DNA from: Solirubrobacterales bacterium
Lineage (GTDB): Bacteria; Actinomycetota; Thermoleophilia; Solirubrobacterales; Solirubrobacteraceae
Reading direction: 5' to 3'
Assembly (NCBI GenBank): GCA_019240115.1
Contig: JAFAYV010000088.1
Location: 22,867 to 86,866, forward strand
Length of the DNA stretch: 64,000 nt
Below are positions 42,249 to 50,732 of the stretch, piece after piece (positions within the stretch are counted from its first letter, which is position 1; each line of letters begins with the position of its first letter). Below the pieces are notes generated by a model. That model saw only the letters and a list, made by a program, of their open reading frames with translations, was not told where the DNA came from and made no database searches. The position numbers and the translations under genes are program-made.

Positions 42249-42949
42249 CAGGGTTTCCTGCGGGCCGGGCCGGCGAGGGCGTCGCGTCGCCGCACGGCGT
42301 TCCCGAGCGTCTCGGCGCCGCTGTCGAAGTGCGCTCGCCATGTCGCGTCGATGCGCGCGGCATCGCCCGACTCGACGCTGGCCAGGAGCTCGCGATGCTC
42401 GTCGGGCGACTGCAGGGGCCGCACCAGGTCAGGGCCGGCGGTGTGCATGACCGCGGCGATCAGCCCGACCATCGAGCGCCACTGGTCGAGCAGGAAGCGA
42501 TTGCCCGACACCGCGCACACCGCCTCGTGGAAGCGCAGGTCCGCCGCGATCGCCTCGCGGAAGTCGGCGCCACGCACCGTGGCCGCGAGTTCGTCGATGC
42601 GATCGTGCAGGAGCGCCCGCACCTCGGGGGTCAGCCGCGGCGACGCACATCGCGCCGCGTAGCCCTCCAACGCGAAGCGGACGCCGTACACGTCGACGAT
42701 CTCCTCGGCGCTCAGCTCGCGGACGAACGTGCCGCGGTGCGAGAGCGTGACGAGCAGGCCCTCCTGCTCGAGCCGCCGCACGGCCTCGCGAAGCGTGCCC
42801 CGGCTGACGCCGAGACCGCGCGCGAGCTCGGTCTCGCTGATCCGCGCCCCGGGAGCGAGCTCGCCCGAGACGACCGCCGCCCGAACGGCGTTGAGCACCT
42901 GCGCGCGGAGAGTCCGCGCTTCGGCGCCGATCTCGGCGAGTGCCGACAT
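42248..42949 (-). CDS. GntR-family regulator (FCD/FadR type)
   Basis: A 233-residue regulator. The N-terminal winged HTH is SETELARGLGVSRGTLREAVRRLEQEG, followed by an all-helical FCD effector domain with the metal/ligand residues in ADLRFHEAVCAVSGN and DEHRELLASV. FCD regulators sense carboxylic acids and usually repress catabolic operons. It leads the minus-strand operon. A TTGTCGACA palindrome 12 nt upstream of its start and a matching one before the opposing hydrolase gene are likely its targets. Confidence 0.92.
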   Translation of the reverse strand: MSALAEIGAEARTLRAQVLNAVRAAVVSGELAPGARISETELARGLGVSRGTLREAVRRLEQEGLLVTLSHRGTFVRELSAEEIVDVYGVRFALEGYAARCASPRLTPEVRALLHDRIDELAATVRGADFREAIAADLRFHEAVCAVSGNRFLLDQWRSMVGLIAAVMHTAGPDLVRPLQSPDEHRELLASVESGDAARIDATWRAHFDSGAETLGNAVRRRDALAGPARRKP

Positions 42950-43272
42950 AGCGACTTTCTAATTGTCGACACATGAGAAGTCAAGGGGCTCCTCGTCGCC
43001 GGCTCGCGCATGACGCGATTATCCGCGGCGACTCGCGGCCCGGCGTGCCGGTGCGGGCCCGCGCTCGTCGTGCATGACGCCGCCTGCGGTGACGGCTGAT
43101 CGCCAGGGCGTGGCCGCCGGCGATGACTGATCGCCGAGGGCGGGTGTGACAGAAGTCCATCCAGGCCCTGCCACCTTCCCGCGCAGACCCGCCGGAGGGG
43201 CCGGTTCGCTGGCGAACCGAGGTTGTTCGCCGACGAACGACGCGGCCCGGAGGTGAGTACCTTTGCCCCCGG
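42950..43272. other. Divergent intergenic region, no gene
   Basis: The 323 nt between the GntR operon and the Crp-like gene contain the GntR operator at one end and nothing else I can identify. The Crp-like gene's promoter should lie here. Confidence 0.5.
42962..42974. promoter_or_regulatory. Candidate GntR operator ATTGT-CG-ACACAT
   Basis: ATTGTCGACA with the perfect palindromic core TGTCGACA (42964-42971) lies ~12 nt upstream of the gntR ATG on the minus strand, overlapping where the ribosome and polymerase bind. It matches the TNGTNNACNA rule for FCD regulators and the site at 37224-37235, consistent with autorepression. Confidence 0.6.
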
Positions 43273-44037
43273 ATGGTTCCCGCTCGCTCGCTCGGCCGCG
43301 ACGTCGTCGCCCTGCTCGACGAGGATCCGGACCTCGCCCCGGGACTGGAGCCCGAGCAGTTCGAGGCGGCGCGCCGGCGGGCGATCGCCGCGGTCATCGA
43401 GACCGATCCGCCCGGGTGGGACACGTCGGACATCGAGTCGGCCGCCGAGGATGGTTGGCTGGGGCTCTTCCTGGTCGACGGGCTTCTGCTGCGACGCGTT
43501 CAGGTCGGCCGCCGGCCGGCCTGTGAGCTGTTCGGCCCCGGGGACCTGATCCGGCCATGGGACGCCGACGGGGAGTACGCGCCGCTGCCCATCACCGTCG
43601 ACTGGCTGGTGCTCCGACCGACGCGGATGGCGGTGCTCGACACCGCTTTCGTGCTGCGGGTCGCCCGCTGGCCGGTGATCGCCAGCCGGATCGTCGGCCG
43701 GGTCGCTCAGCGCGCGCGCTCCCTGGCGCTCACCCAGGCGGTCACGCATCTGCCGCGGGCCTACGCGCGGCTGCTGATTCTCTTCTGGCTGCTGGCCGAA
43801 CGGTGGGGACGCGTCAGCCCGAGCGGCGTCTATGTGACCTTGCCGGTCACGCACGAGGTCCTGGCGATGCTCGTCGGCGCCCAACGCCCGACGGTGACGA
43901 TCGCGCTGCAGCGGCTCACCCGGGCGGGGTTTCTCATCCGGGAGCGCAGCGACCACTGGCTGCTGACCAACGAGGCGATCAGATGCCTCGAGCAGCCCGA
44001 GAGCCTCGAGCTCGTCGACGGCTCCGACACTCTCTAG
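43273..44037 (+). CDS. Crp/Fnr-like regulator
   Basis: A 254-residue protein. The N-terminal half is a divergent cyclic-nucleotide-binding-like barrel (GLFLVDGLLLRRVQVGRR, CELFGPGDLIRPWD). The C-terminal part is a Crp-type winged HTH: VYVTLPVTHEVLAMLVGAQRPTVTIALQRLTRAGFL. No Cys cluster for an Fe-S site and no clear cAMP-binding arginine are visible. It faces the ferritin-like gene 79 nt downstream, a likely target. Confidence 0.85.
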   Translation: MVPARSLGRDVVALLDEDPDLAPGLEPEQFEAARRRAIAAVIETDPPGWDTSDIESAAEDGWLGLFLVDGLLLRRVQVGRRPACELFGPGDLIRPWDADGEYAPLPITVDWLVLRPTRMAVLDTAFVLRVARWPVIASRIVGRVAQRARSLALTQAVTHLPRAYARLLILFWLLAERWGRVSPSGVYVTLPVTHEVLAMLVGAQRPTVTIALQRLTRAGFLIRERSDHWLLTNEAIRCLEQPESLELVDGSDTL

Positions 44038-44116
44038 ACCTCACGAGACCGGGCGACGGCACGGCGCTGTTCGTAGCCTGACAGACAGGCTGCCGCACGG
44101 GCTGGGATGGGTGAGG

Positions 44117-44623
44117 ATGTCCGTTCTCGCGCGTATCGAGCGCTTCTCCGTGCCTCGTCATCTGACCGATCAGCTCATCACCTACCTCGCCCAGGCGCGT
44201 GACCTCGAGCGGCTTGACCTGCGCCTGCTCGATCAGGGCGTCACCAGCGCCAAGGACGACGCCGTCAGAGACATCTACCGCTCACACGAACGCCAGACCG
44301 CGCAACAGCTGGCGTCGATCGAGGAGCTGTTGAACTCCCGCGTCGCCGCGCCGGCCGCCGGCAACGGCCATGGCGTGGCCGGCGCGCTGGAGATCGCGTT
44401 CGCCGCCGATGCCGCCCACACGCCGACCCAGCTGGCGATCAGCGCCTACGCGTTCGAGAACCTGGAGATCGCCGTGTACCACCTCCTGGGACACCTCGCG
44501 GAGCGCTGCGATGACCGCGCGACGGCCGCCGTCGTCGCGCGGATACTGGAGGAGGAGGAGCAGACGGCCGAGTTGCTGGCCGCCACGTTCGATCGCGCGC
44601 TGGCGGCGTCGCTGGAGACCTGA
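44117..44623 (+). CDS. DUF892/YciF-like ferritin-like protein
   Basis: A 168-residue all-helical protein resembling the DUF892 ferritin-like family. Features include a first helix LTDQLITYLAQARDLERLD, Glu/His positions in IYRSHERQTAQQLASIEELL, and the second helical pair ISAYAFENLEIAVYHLLGHLAE and ARILEEEEQTAELLAATFD. Such proteins are stress-induced and may bind di-iron. The start is ATG 44117 or GTG 44111. Downstream there is no partner on this strand. Confidence 0.72.
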   Translation: MSVLARIERFSVPRHLTDQLITYLAQARDLERLDLRLLDQGVTSAKDDAVRDIYRSHERQTAQQLASIEELLNSRVAAPAAGNGHGVAGALEIAFAADAAHTPTQLAISAYAFENLEIAVYHLLGHLAERCDDRATAAVVARILEEEEQTAELLAATFDRALAASLET

Positions 44624-45119
44624 TGGGCCGCGGCGAGCACGAAGCCTCGCTCGCCGGACCGGTCCCGCAGGCGCCGCGCTTCGCCGGAGCGACCGAGGGC
44701 CGGGCAGGAGAACCCGGCGGGCGACGTGCGGAGCGGCATCTGATCGGTGCCGGTGGGTGTTCAGGAGAAGAGCTTCGGCCTTGAAAGATGCTGAGCGCGC
44801 GGTGTCAGGTGACGAACGGCGCGGGGCCTGCGGGCGGGTCTTCCAGGGCATCGCGACGGCGTGGGCCTACCGCGCATGCGACGCCCTCGCGACCGGGGCA
44901 CGGGATCTGGTCCGCGTTCTGGCTTTGGTGGGTTCACGCAGCGAGACTCTGAGGACATAGACGAAGGGATACGCCTTGCGCCTCGCGATCGCCGCGTGAA
45001 GGTCATCCGGCAAACATCGGCGCGCAGGGCTCACGGGGCAACGCCCGGGTTACTCGACGTGTTCCGATGACCGGTCGCGCACGCGAGACGGCCTCCCGAC
45101 GTGAGTCGGGATGAGCTCG
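44624..45119. other. Intergenic stretch, no recognised gene
   Basis: About 500 nt between the ferritin-like gene and the MarR operator. Short frames on both strands are Arg/Ala-rich shadows without family resemblance. Base composition becomes slightly more balanced toward 45000. Confidence 0.45.
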
Positions 45120-45136
45120 CCTGATACGTAATCAGG
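45120..45136. promoter_or_regulatory. Candidate MarR operator CCTGAT-N5-ATCAGG
   Basis: A perfect 6-bp inverted repeat, CCTGAT (45120-45125) and ATCAGG (45131-45136), with a further half-like CCTGATCAAG just downstream. It sits ~26 nt before the first in-frame codons of the MarR gene and ~95 nt before its GTG. MarR dimers commonly bind such sites to repress their own gene and an adjacent pump. Confidence 0.55.
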
Positions 45137-45230
45137 CTGACCTGATCAAGCTAGCCTTACGATTATCGAGACCGAAACTCCGAGCACTCGCGAGACCGCA
45201 TCTGCGCTTCGAGCGAGCATCGGCCTGCTT

Positions 45231-45605
45231 GTGCGGCGGCTGCGTCAGGCGCACGTCGCCGGGGAGCTGTCGTTGTCGGAGAGCTCGGCGCTCGCTCGCG
45301 TCGCCCGGGATGGTCCGATGACCGCGGCCGAGCTCGCCCGGGCCGAGCACATCAGCCCGCAGTCGATGGGCACGACGCTGCGCGGCCTGTTGGATCGTGG
45401 CCTGCTGAGCCGGGCGGCCCACCCGCGAGACGGCCGGCGAATGCTTCTGTCGGTGAGCGACGCGGGCCGAGAGGTGCGAGCGCGACGTCAGGCGGAGACC
45501 GCCGAGCGGCTGGCGGACCTGCTCGCCAGTGAGCTGACCCCCGATGAGCTCGAACGGCTGAGACGGGCGGTGCCGTTGCTGCAGCGCCTTGCGGAGCGCC
45601 TGTGA
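45231..45605 (+). CDS. MarR-family regulator (first of two)
   Basis: A ~124-residue MarR protein. The winged HTH is clear: MTAAELARAEHISPQSMGTTLRGLLDRGLLSR, wing AHPRDGRRMLLSVSDAGREV. The GTG at 45231 gives a protein missing part of the first dimerisation helix. The frame is open upstream to about 45162 and encodes plausible helix (ETASALRASIGLLVRRLRQ) but has no ATG/GTG/TTG there, only ATT/ATC. Either a rare start is used or the product is short. It overlaps the MFS gene by 4 nt. Confidence 0.83.
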   Translation: MRRLRQAHVAGELSLSESSALARVARDGPMTAAELARAEHISPQSMGTTLRGLLDRGLLSRAAHPRDGRRMLLSVSDAGREVRARRQAETAERLADLLASELTPDELERLRRAVPLLQRLAERL

Positions 45606-47350
45606 TGCGGCTCGGCCGCCGGAGGCAGGGAGTGGGGCCCAGCGGCCCGGCGGAGGATCGCTACAAGTGGACGGCGCTGGCCAACACGACCGCCGCGGTG
45701 TTCATGGCCCAGCTCGACGGGTCGATCGTGCTCATCGCGCTGCCGGCGATCTTCCGCGGCATCCATCTCGACCCGCTGGCGAAGGGCAACATCGTCTATC
45801 TGCTGTGGATGATCATGGGCTACCGGCTCGTGCAGTCGGTCCTGGTCGTCACCGTCGGGCGCCTCGGGGACATGTTCGGCCGGGTGCGGATCTACAACGC
45901 CGGCTTCGTCGTGTTCACCGTCGCGTCGGTGCTCCTCTCCTTCGATCCGCTGCGCGGCGCCGCGGCGGCGGACTGGCTGCTCGGCTGGCGGGTGGTGCAG
46001 GCGGTCGGGGGGTCGATGCTGACGGCCAACTCGGCGGCGATCCTGACCGACGCGTGGCCCACCGAGCAGCGCGGCTTCGCGCTCGGGACCAACCAGGTCG
46101 CGGGGCTCGCGGGCATGTTCATCGGGCTGGTGGCCGGCGGGCTGCTCGCCACCCTGGACTGGCGGGCGGTGTTCTGGGTCAACGTCCCCGTCGGGGTCTA
46201 CGGCACCGTCTGGGCCTACCTGCGGCTGCGCGAGGTCGGCGAACGCCACCGCGCCCGGATCGACTGGTGGGGCAACCTCACCTTCGCGGTGGGACTGAGC
46301 GCGGTCCTCGTCGCGATCACGTACGGCATCCAGGCCTACGGCGGCCGCGCAATGGGCTGGACCAACCCGTTCGTGATCGCCCTGCTCGCTGGCGGGATCG
46401 TGCTGCTGATCGCGTTTGTGATGATCGAGCAGCGGATCGCGGCGCCGATGGTCCAGCTGAGCCTGTTTCGTCTCCGCGCCTTCACCGCCGGCAATCTCGC
46501 GGGGTTCTGCATCTCGCTGGGGCGCGGCGGCCTGCAGTTCATGCTCATCATCTGGCTGCAGGGCATCTGGCTGCCGTTGCACGGCTACGCCTTCTCCGCG
46601 ACGCCGCTGTGGGCCGGGATCTTCCTGCTGCCGCTGACCGCCGGGTTCCTCGTCGCCGGACCGATCTCCGGCACGCTGTCTGACCGCGTGGGGTCCCGTG
46701 GCCTGGCCTCCGCGGGCGCACTGCTGTTCGGCGCGAGCCTCGTCGGGCTGATGCTGATGCCCGTCGACTTCCCCTACTGGGCGTTTGCGCTGCTGATCGC
46801 GCTCAACGGCATCGCCAGCGGGATGTTCGCCTCGCCGAACTCCTCCTCGATCATGGGCAGCGTCCCCACGGCCCAACGCGGCGTGGCGTCCGGGATGCGC
46901 TCGACCTTTCAGAACTCCGGCACCGCGATCTCGATCGGCTTGTTCTTCTCGTTGATGATCGCGGGCCTGTCCTCCACGCTGTCGCATCGCCTCACCCGGG
47001 GCCTGCAGCACCAGGGCGTCTCACACACTCTGGCAGCGCACATCGGCAGCCTGCCGCCGGTCTCCTCGCTGTTCGCCGCGGTGCTCGGCATCAACCCGCT
47101 GGCGCACCTGCTGTCGACCAACGGTGCCCTGTCGTCGCTGTCGGAGTCCGCGCGGCAGACGATCACCGGCCGGCGCTACTTCCCCGACCTCATCTCCGAG
47201 CCGTTTCATCATGGGCTGATCGTCGTCTTCGCGGTCGCCGCCGGCCTGGCGCTGCTCGCCGCGCTGGCGTCTTTGCTGCGCGGCGGGCGTCCGAGCGCTG
47301 TCGGCCCGTCGTCGCCACGCACCGCGGCGCCCGACACGGTCGCCGCCTGA
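45602..47350 (+). CDS. MFS drug-efflux-type transporter (DHA2, 14 helices)
   Basis: A 582-residue major-facilitator protein of the DHA2/QacA-EmrB group. It shows the first-helix motif MAQLDGSIVLIALPAIFRGI, motif A in VGRLGDMFGRVRIY, and motif C-like GTNQVAGLAGMFIGLVAGG. About 14 helices are predicted, with a long extracellular loop near residues 460-520. It presumably exports amphipathic compounds by proton antiport. The ATG at 45602 overlaps the MarR stop, so the regulator and pump are one operon. Confidence 0.92.
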   Translation: MMRLGRRRQGVGPSGPAEDRYKWTALANTTAAVFMAQLDGSIVLIALPAIFRGIHLDPLAKGNIVYLLWMIMGYRLVQSVLVVTVGRLGDMFGRVRIYNAGFVVFTVASVLLSFDPLRGAAAADWLLGWRVVQAVGGSMLTANSAAILTDAWPTEQRGFALGTNQVAGLAGMFIGLVAGGLLATLDWRAVFWVNVPVGVYGTVWAYLRLREVGERHRARIDWWGNLTFAVGLSAVLVAITYGIQAYGGRAMGWTNPFVIALLAGGIVLLIAFVMIEQRIAAPMVQLSLFRLRAFTAGNLAGFCISLGRGGLQFMLIIWLQGIWLPLHGYAFSATPLWAGIFLLPLTAGFLVAGPISGTLSDRVGSRGLASAGALLFGASLVGLMLMPVDFPYWAFALLIALNGIASGMFASPNSSSIMGSVPTAQRGVASGMRSTFQNSGTAISIGLFFSLMIAGLSSTLSHRLTRGLQHQGVSHTLAAHIGSLPPVSSLFAAVLGINPLAHLLSTNGALSSLSESARQTITGRRYFPDLISEPFHHGLIVVFAVAAGLALLAALASLLRGGRPSAVGPSSPRTAAPDTVAA

Positions 47351-47426
47351 CCACGGGAGGGTGCTGATGCGAGGAGTCCCCCTGCCGAGGGACCGAGCTG
47401 TGTCGTGGGACCGACTTGCCACGACC

Positions 47427-47897
47427 TCAGTGAGTCTCTGTGGGCGCGGCGCCGTCTCGAGCGCCCAGCAGGGCCTGCTGCAGGGCGCCCCGGAGGTCGT
47501 CCGCCGCGGCGGCAGTCAGCGGGGAGAGGAACGCGCGCTCGGCCTCGTCGCTTGCCGTCGTCCCGTGACGGAGCGCGTCACGGCCGGCGGCGGTGAGCTC
47601 GATGACATTGCGGCGGCGGTCTTCGGCGTCCGGATGTCGCGTCACGAGCCCCTTGTGCTCGAGCGTGTCGATGAGGGCGACCATCGTTGTGCGATCAACG
47701 CCCAGGCGCTGTGCTGACTGTTGCTGAGAGGCCGGCTCGTGGTCGGCGATGAGGAACATGACGCCCAGCTCGCGCGGGTCGATGCCGAGCGGCGCGAGCG
47801 CGGATGCGTTGAGCGCCTCCAGCCGCATCATCGCGTGCTTGAGCAGGTAGCCGAGACGACGGCTGGCTCTGGGGCCTGGACCGAGATCGACCGACAC
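47427..47897 (-). CDS. MarR-family regulator (second of two)
   Basis: A 156-residue full-length MarR protein: [32 protein letters not shown] is the HTH and HPDAEDRRRNVIELTAAGRDALR the wing. It is divergent from the LLM oxidoreductase gene, with a 13-nt palindrome between them, so it probably represses both itself and that gene. Convergent with the MFS pump gene. Confidence 0.92.
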   Translation of the reverse strand: MSVDLGPGPRASRRLGYLLKHAMMRLEALNASALAPLGIDPRELGVMFLIADHEPASQQQSAQRLGVDRTTMVALIDTLEHKGLVTRHPDAEDRRRNVIELTAAGRDALRHGTTASDEAERAFLSPLTAAAADDLRGALQQALLGARDGAAPTETH

Positions 47898-47916
47898 CGA
47901 TGCAGCGTACCGCGGC

Positions 47917-47944
47917 CTGATCGTCAGCTATACTGATGATCAGT
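47917..47944. promoter_or_regulatory. MarR operator and promoter region
   Basis: Two palindromes lie side by side: CTGA-TCG-TCAG (47917-47927) and ACTGAT-G-ATCAGT (47932-47944). The second overlaps a good -10-like TATACT (47929-47934). Located between the divergent marR and LLM genes. The CTGAT/ATCAG halves are shared with the operator at 45120-45136. Confidence 0.6.
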
Positions 47945-48012
47945 CAGACACCAGAACGACCGTTACCAAGTGCTTGTGACAACACGCGAGAACCGGAACC
48001 GCTGAGCAGCTG

Positions 48013-48906
48013 ATGGCGCACCTCAGCTTCGGGATCGCCACCGCGCCCCAGCAGGTCGACTACGCCGATCTGCTGGGCGTGTGGCGCGAGGCCGACGCCG
48101 TTTCCGAGATCGAGCACGCCTGGTTGTTCGATCATCTCATGCCGATCGCCGGAGACCGTCTTGGCCCGATCTTCGAGGGCTGGACGCTGCTGTCGGCGCT
48201 TGCGGCGCAGACCAGCCGCGTGCGCCTCGGCCTGCTGGTCACCAGCAATCGCTTCCGTCCGCCGGCGGTGCTGGCCAAGATCGCCACGACCGTTGACGTC
48301 GTCTCAGACGGACGGCTGGACTTCGGCATCGGCGCCGGCTCTCGGACGAGCGTGCCCGAGGCTCGGCGTGAGTACGATGCCCACGGCCTGCCCTACGTCG
48401 ACTTCGCAGACTCGGTCGACGCCCTCGCCGAGGCCTGCGTCGTGATCAAGCGGCTGTGGACTGAGAGCGAGCCGTTTGACTTCGACGGCCGCCACGTCCG
48501 GCTCGCCGGTGCGTTTGGCAATCCCAAGCCCGTGCAGCGGCCCCGCCCGCCGATCCTCATCGCCGGGCGCACGGCCCGGGTGCTGCGCGTGGTCGCCGAG
48601 CACGCCGACGCCTGGAACATCGCGGGCGTGCAGATCGACGACGTCGTCGCTCGCAGCGCCCTGCTGGATCGCTACTGCACCGAGATCGGCCGCGACCCCG
48701 CCTCGATCGTCCGCTCGTTCTACGTGCGGGTCTCCTACGACGACCCCTCCGCCACCCGGGACGCCGTTGGTGCGGTCGTCGAAGCCAACTTCACCCACAT
48801 CGTCCTCGGCCTGGGGGCCCCCTACCCGGACGCCGTCGCTCGCTGGGTCGCCGACGAGATCATCACCCCGTCACTGCTGCTCGCTGCCAGATCCAGAAGC
48901 CACTGA
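48013..48906 (+). CDS. LLM-class (F420-type) flavin-dependent oxidoreductase
   Basis: A 297-residue luciferase-like monooxygenase-fold enzyme. It shows the opening MAHLSFGIATAPQQVDYADL, the AWLFDHLMPI active-site His/Asp, LGLLVTSNRFRPPAVLAKIATTVDVVSDGRLDFGIGAG (the central LLM signature), and PILIAGRTARVLRVVAEHADAWN. This combination is typical of F420-dependent actinobacterial members. Substrate unknown. Divergent from a MarR regulator that probably controls it. Confidence 0.9.
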   Translation: MAHLSFGIATAPQQVDYADLLGVWREADAVSEIEHAWLFDHLMPIAGDRLGPIFEGWTLLSALAAQTSRVRLGLLVTSNRFRPPAVLAKIATTVDVVSDGRLDFGIGAGSRTSVPEARREYDAHGLPYVDFADSVDALAEACVVIKRLWTESEPFDFDGRHVRLAGAFGNPKPVQRPRPPILIAGRTARVLRVVAEHADAWNIAGVQIDDVVARSALLDRYCTEIGRDPASIVRSFYVRVSYDDPSATRDAVGAVVEANFTHIVLGLGAPYPDAVARWVADEIITPSLLLAARSRSH

Positions 48907-49560
48907 GGTACGCTGCCGTTCTGTCGGGTGATGCGTCGTGCGCTCGTAGCGGGCCGGAGCACCGTCTCGCACCACGTGCGGAAGTCGGTGGCGGTCGGAG
49001 TCGCAGCGGCCCAGTCGGCGTCGTAGATCCCCTCGTCCTGGGCGAGGAGCATCCCGGTCAGGTCCCGGATCGCCTGTTCGCTGCCGCCACGGGCGGCGAG
49101 CATCGAGGCGAGGTCATCCAGGCTGCTTTGCCGGTAGGTCACCGGCCCGCCGAGCACGCTGGAGATCTCCGCGGCCATCTCCTGCGGAGTGATCCGGTCG
49201 GCTCCGAAGACCGGCAGGTTCGCCTGCCCGGTCCAGGAACGATCGGAGAGGAGCGTGGCGGCGGTCTGGGCGATGTCGCGGGTGGCGATCAAGAGCAGCG
49301 GCCGGTCGGCGGCGTAGGTCAGTTGGAACGCTCCGTGGTCCCGGATCGCGTCGACTTGGCCGAGCAGGTTCTCCATGTAAAACGGCATGCTGAGCGCGTG
49401 GTAGGCCGCGCCCGAGCGCGCGAGCTCGGCATCCATGGCGAACGCCGCCGACAGCAGCCCGGCCGGCGCCGGCCAGCCGTGCCCGGCGCTCGAGACGCCG
49501 GCGACATGTCCGACGCGATGCCGGCGGATCGCGTCGGCTCCTGCCCTGGCGAAGGCGAGG
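48822..49560 (-). pseudogene. NmrA/NAD(P)-binding protein, 5'-truncated
   Basis: From about 49560 the minus strand reads the middle and C-terminal two thirds of an NmrA-like NAD(P)-binding protein: RRHRVGHVAGVSSAGHG, AAYHALSMPFYMENLLGQVD, and RDIAQTAATLLSDRSWTG. The N-terminal Rossmann strand with its GATGxxG loop is absent and there is no good start until the ATG at 49436. The 3' end overlaps the LLM gene by 85 nt antisense. Read as a truncated, probably non-functional copy. Confidence 0.65.
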
Positions 49561-49671
49561 CTTGAATGACTCCTCCTCTTGTGTCGGCCCGGGCATGCTG
49601 GGATCGCGTCGCGGCCGTCCGTCTGCCACTCCGTTCCCGAGACGGTCGCCGGGCGGGTACGGTTTGGAGCC

Positions 49672-50235
49672 TTGCTGATCTACTCGATGGGCGTTTCGGT
49701 GGACGGCTTCATCGCCGACCGCGAGGGTGGGTTCGGATGGACTGTCCCTGATGAGGAGCTGTTTGGCTTCCATCTCGCGCGGGTGCGGGAGCTTGGATGT
49801 CATCTGTGCGGCCGCAGGCTGTACGAGACGATGTGCGTGTGGGAGACGGATCCGTCGCTGCGCGACACCGAGCTCCATTCCGCGTTCGCCGACGTCTGGT
49901 GTGCGCTTTCGAAGGTCGTGTTCAGCCGCACGCTCGACAGCGTCCGCGGCAATGCTCGGCTCGCCGAGGGGTCGGTGGCGGAGGAGGTCGCCGCCGCGCT
50001 CGCCGCGACTGATAAGGACGTCGAGATCGGCGGCGCCGGCCTCGCCTCGGCCGCGATCAAGCTCGGCCTGGTCGATGAGCTGCGCATCTTCCGCCATCCG
50101 ATCGTCGTCGGGGGCGGCACGCCGTTCCTCCCGCCGGTCACCGAGGACATCCCGTTGGAGCTGATCGAGACCACGACGTTCGGATCGCAGGTGATCTACG
50201 AGCGCTACAGGCGCATCCGCGCTGACAACCACTGA
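49672..50235 (+). CDS. Dihydrofolate-reductase-fold protein (RibD C-like)
   Basis: A ~187-residue protein of the DHFR/RibD-C superfamily: LLIYSMGVSVDGFIADREGGFGW is the classic first strand-loop, followed by GRRLYETM and, near the C-terminus, EIGGAGLASAAIKLGLVDELRIFRHPIVVGGGTPF. These stand-alone YyaP/YwjB-like proteins are NADPH reductases of unknown substrate. The start is uncertain: TTG 49672 has GGAG immediately upstream, and ATG 49687 is the alternative. Confidence 0.85.
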   Translation: MLIYSMGVSVDGFIADREGGFGWTVPDEELFGFHLARVRELGCHLCGRRLYETMCVWETDPSLRDTELHSAFADVWCALSKVVFSRTLDSVRGNARLAEGSVAEEVAAALAATDKDVEIGGAGLASAAIKLGLVDELRIFRHPIVVGGGTPFLPPVTEDIPLELIETTTFGSQVIYERYRRIRADNH

Positions 50236-50294
50236 CTTCTCTGATGGCGCGCTGGCGCCGGTGGAAGCGCTGCTGTTAGATCAGACCCTGACGC

Positions 50295-50732
50295 TCAGCC
50301 GAGTTCTTGCGCGAGCCCTATGAGAAGTCCTCCGGGCCCGCGGATGTAGCAGAGCCGATACGCGTCTCCGTATTGGACCGCCTCGCCAACGAGTTGCGCG
50401 CCGTGCTTGCCGAGCCGGCTGAGTATCTCGTCGAGGTCGTCCACGGCGAACATGACGCGCAGATAGCCGAGAGCGTTCACTGGGGCGTTGCGGTGATCGG
50501 CAACCGCAACCGGCGTGAGAAATCGCGAGAGCTCGAGCCGACTGTGGCCGTCCGGCGTGCGCATCATCGCGATCTCAACCCGCTGGCCTCGCAGTCCAGT
50601 GACGCGGCCAGCCCACTCTCCTTCGATCGTGGCTTGGCCTTCGAGCTCGAGGCCTAGCGCGCGAAAGAAGGCGATCGTCGCCGGGAGGTCGTCGACGACG
50701 ATGCCTACGTTGTCCATCCGTCGGACCGCCAT
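50295..50732 (-). CDS. VOC-family protein
   Basis: A 145-residue glyoxalase/bleomycin-resistance-fold protein. Modules: MDNVGIVVDDLPATIAFFRALGLELEG and the second, YLRVMFAVDDLDEILSRLGKHG, ending CYIRGPGGLLIGLAQELG. Metal-ligand-like His/Glu positions are partly present (ending Gly-Leu-Ile rather than Glu), so metal binding is uncertain. Single gene, convergent with the DHFR-like gene. Confidence 0.85.
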   Translation of the reverse strand: MAVRRMDNVGIVVDDLPATIAFFRALGLELEGQATIEGEWAGRVTGLRGQRVEIAMMRTPDGHSRLELSRFLTPVAVADHRNAPVNALGYLRVMFAVDDLDEILSRLGKHGAQLVGEAVQYGDAYRLCYIRGPGGLLIGLAQELG

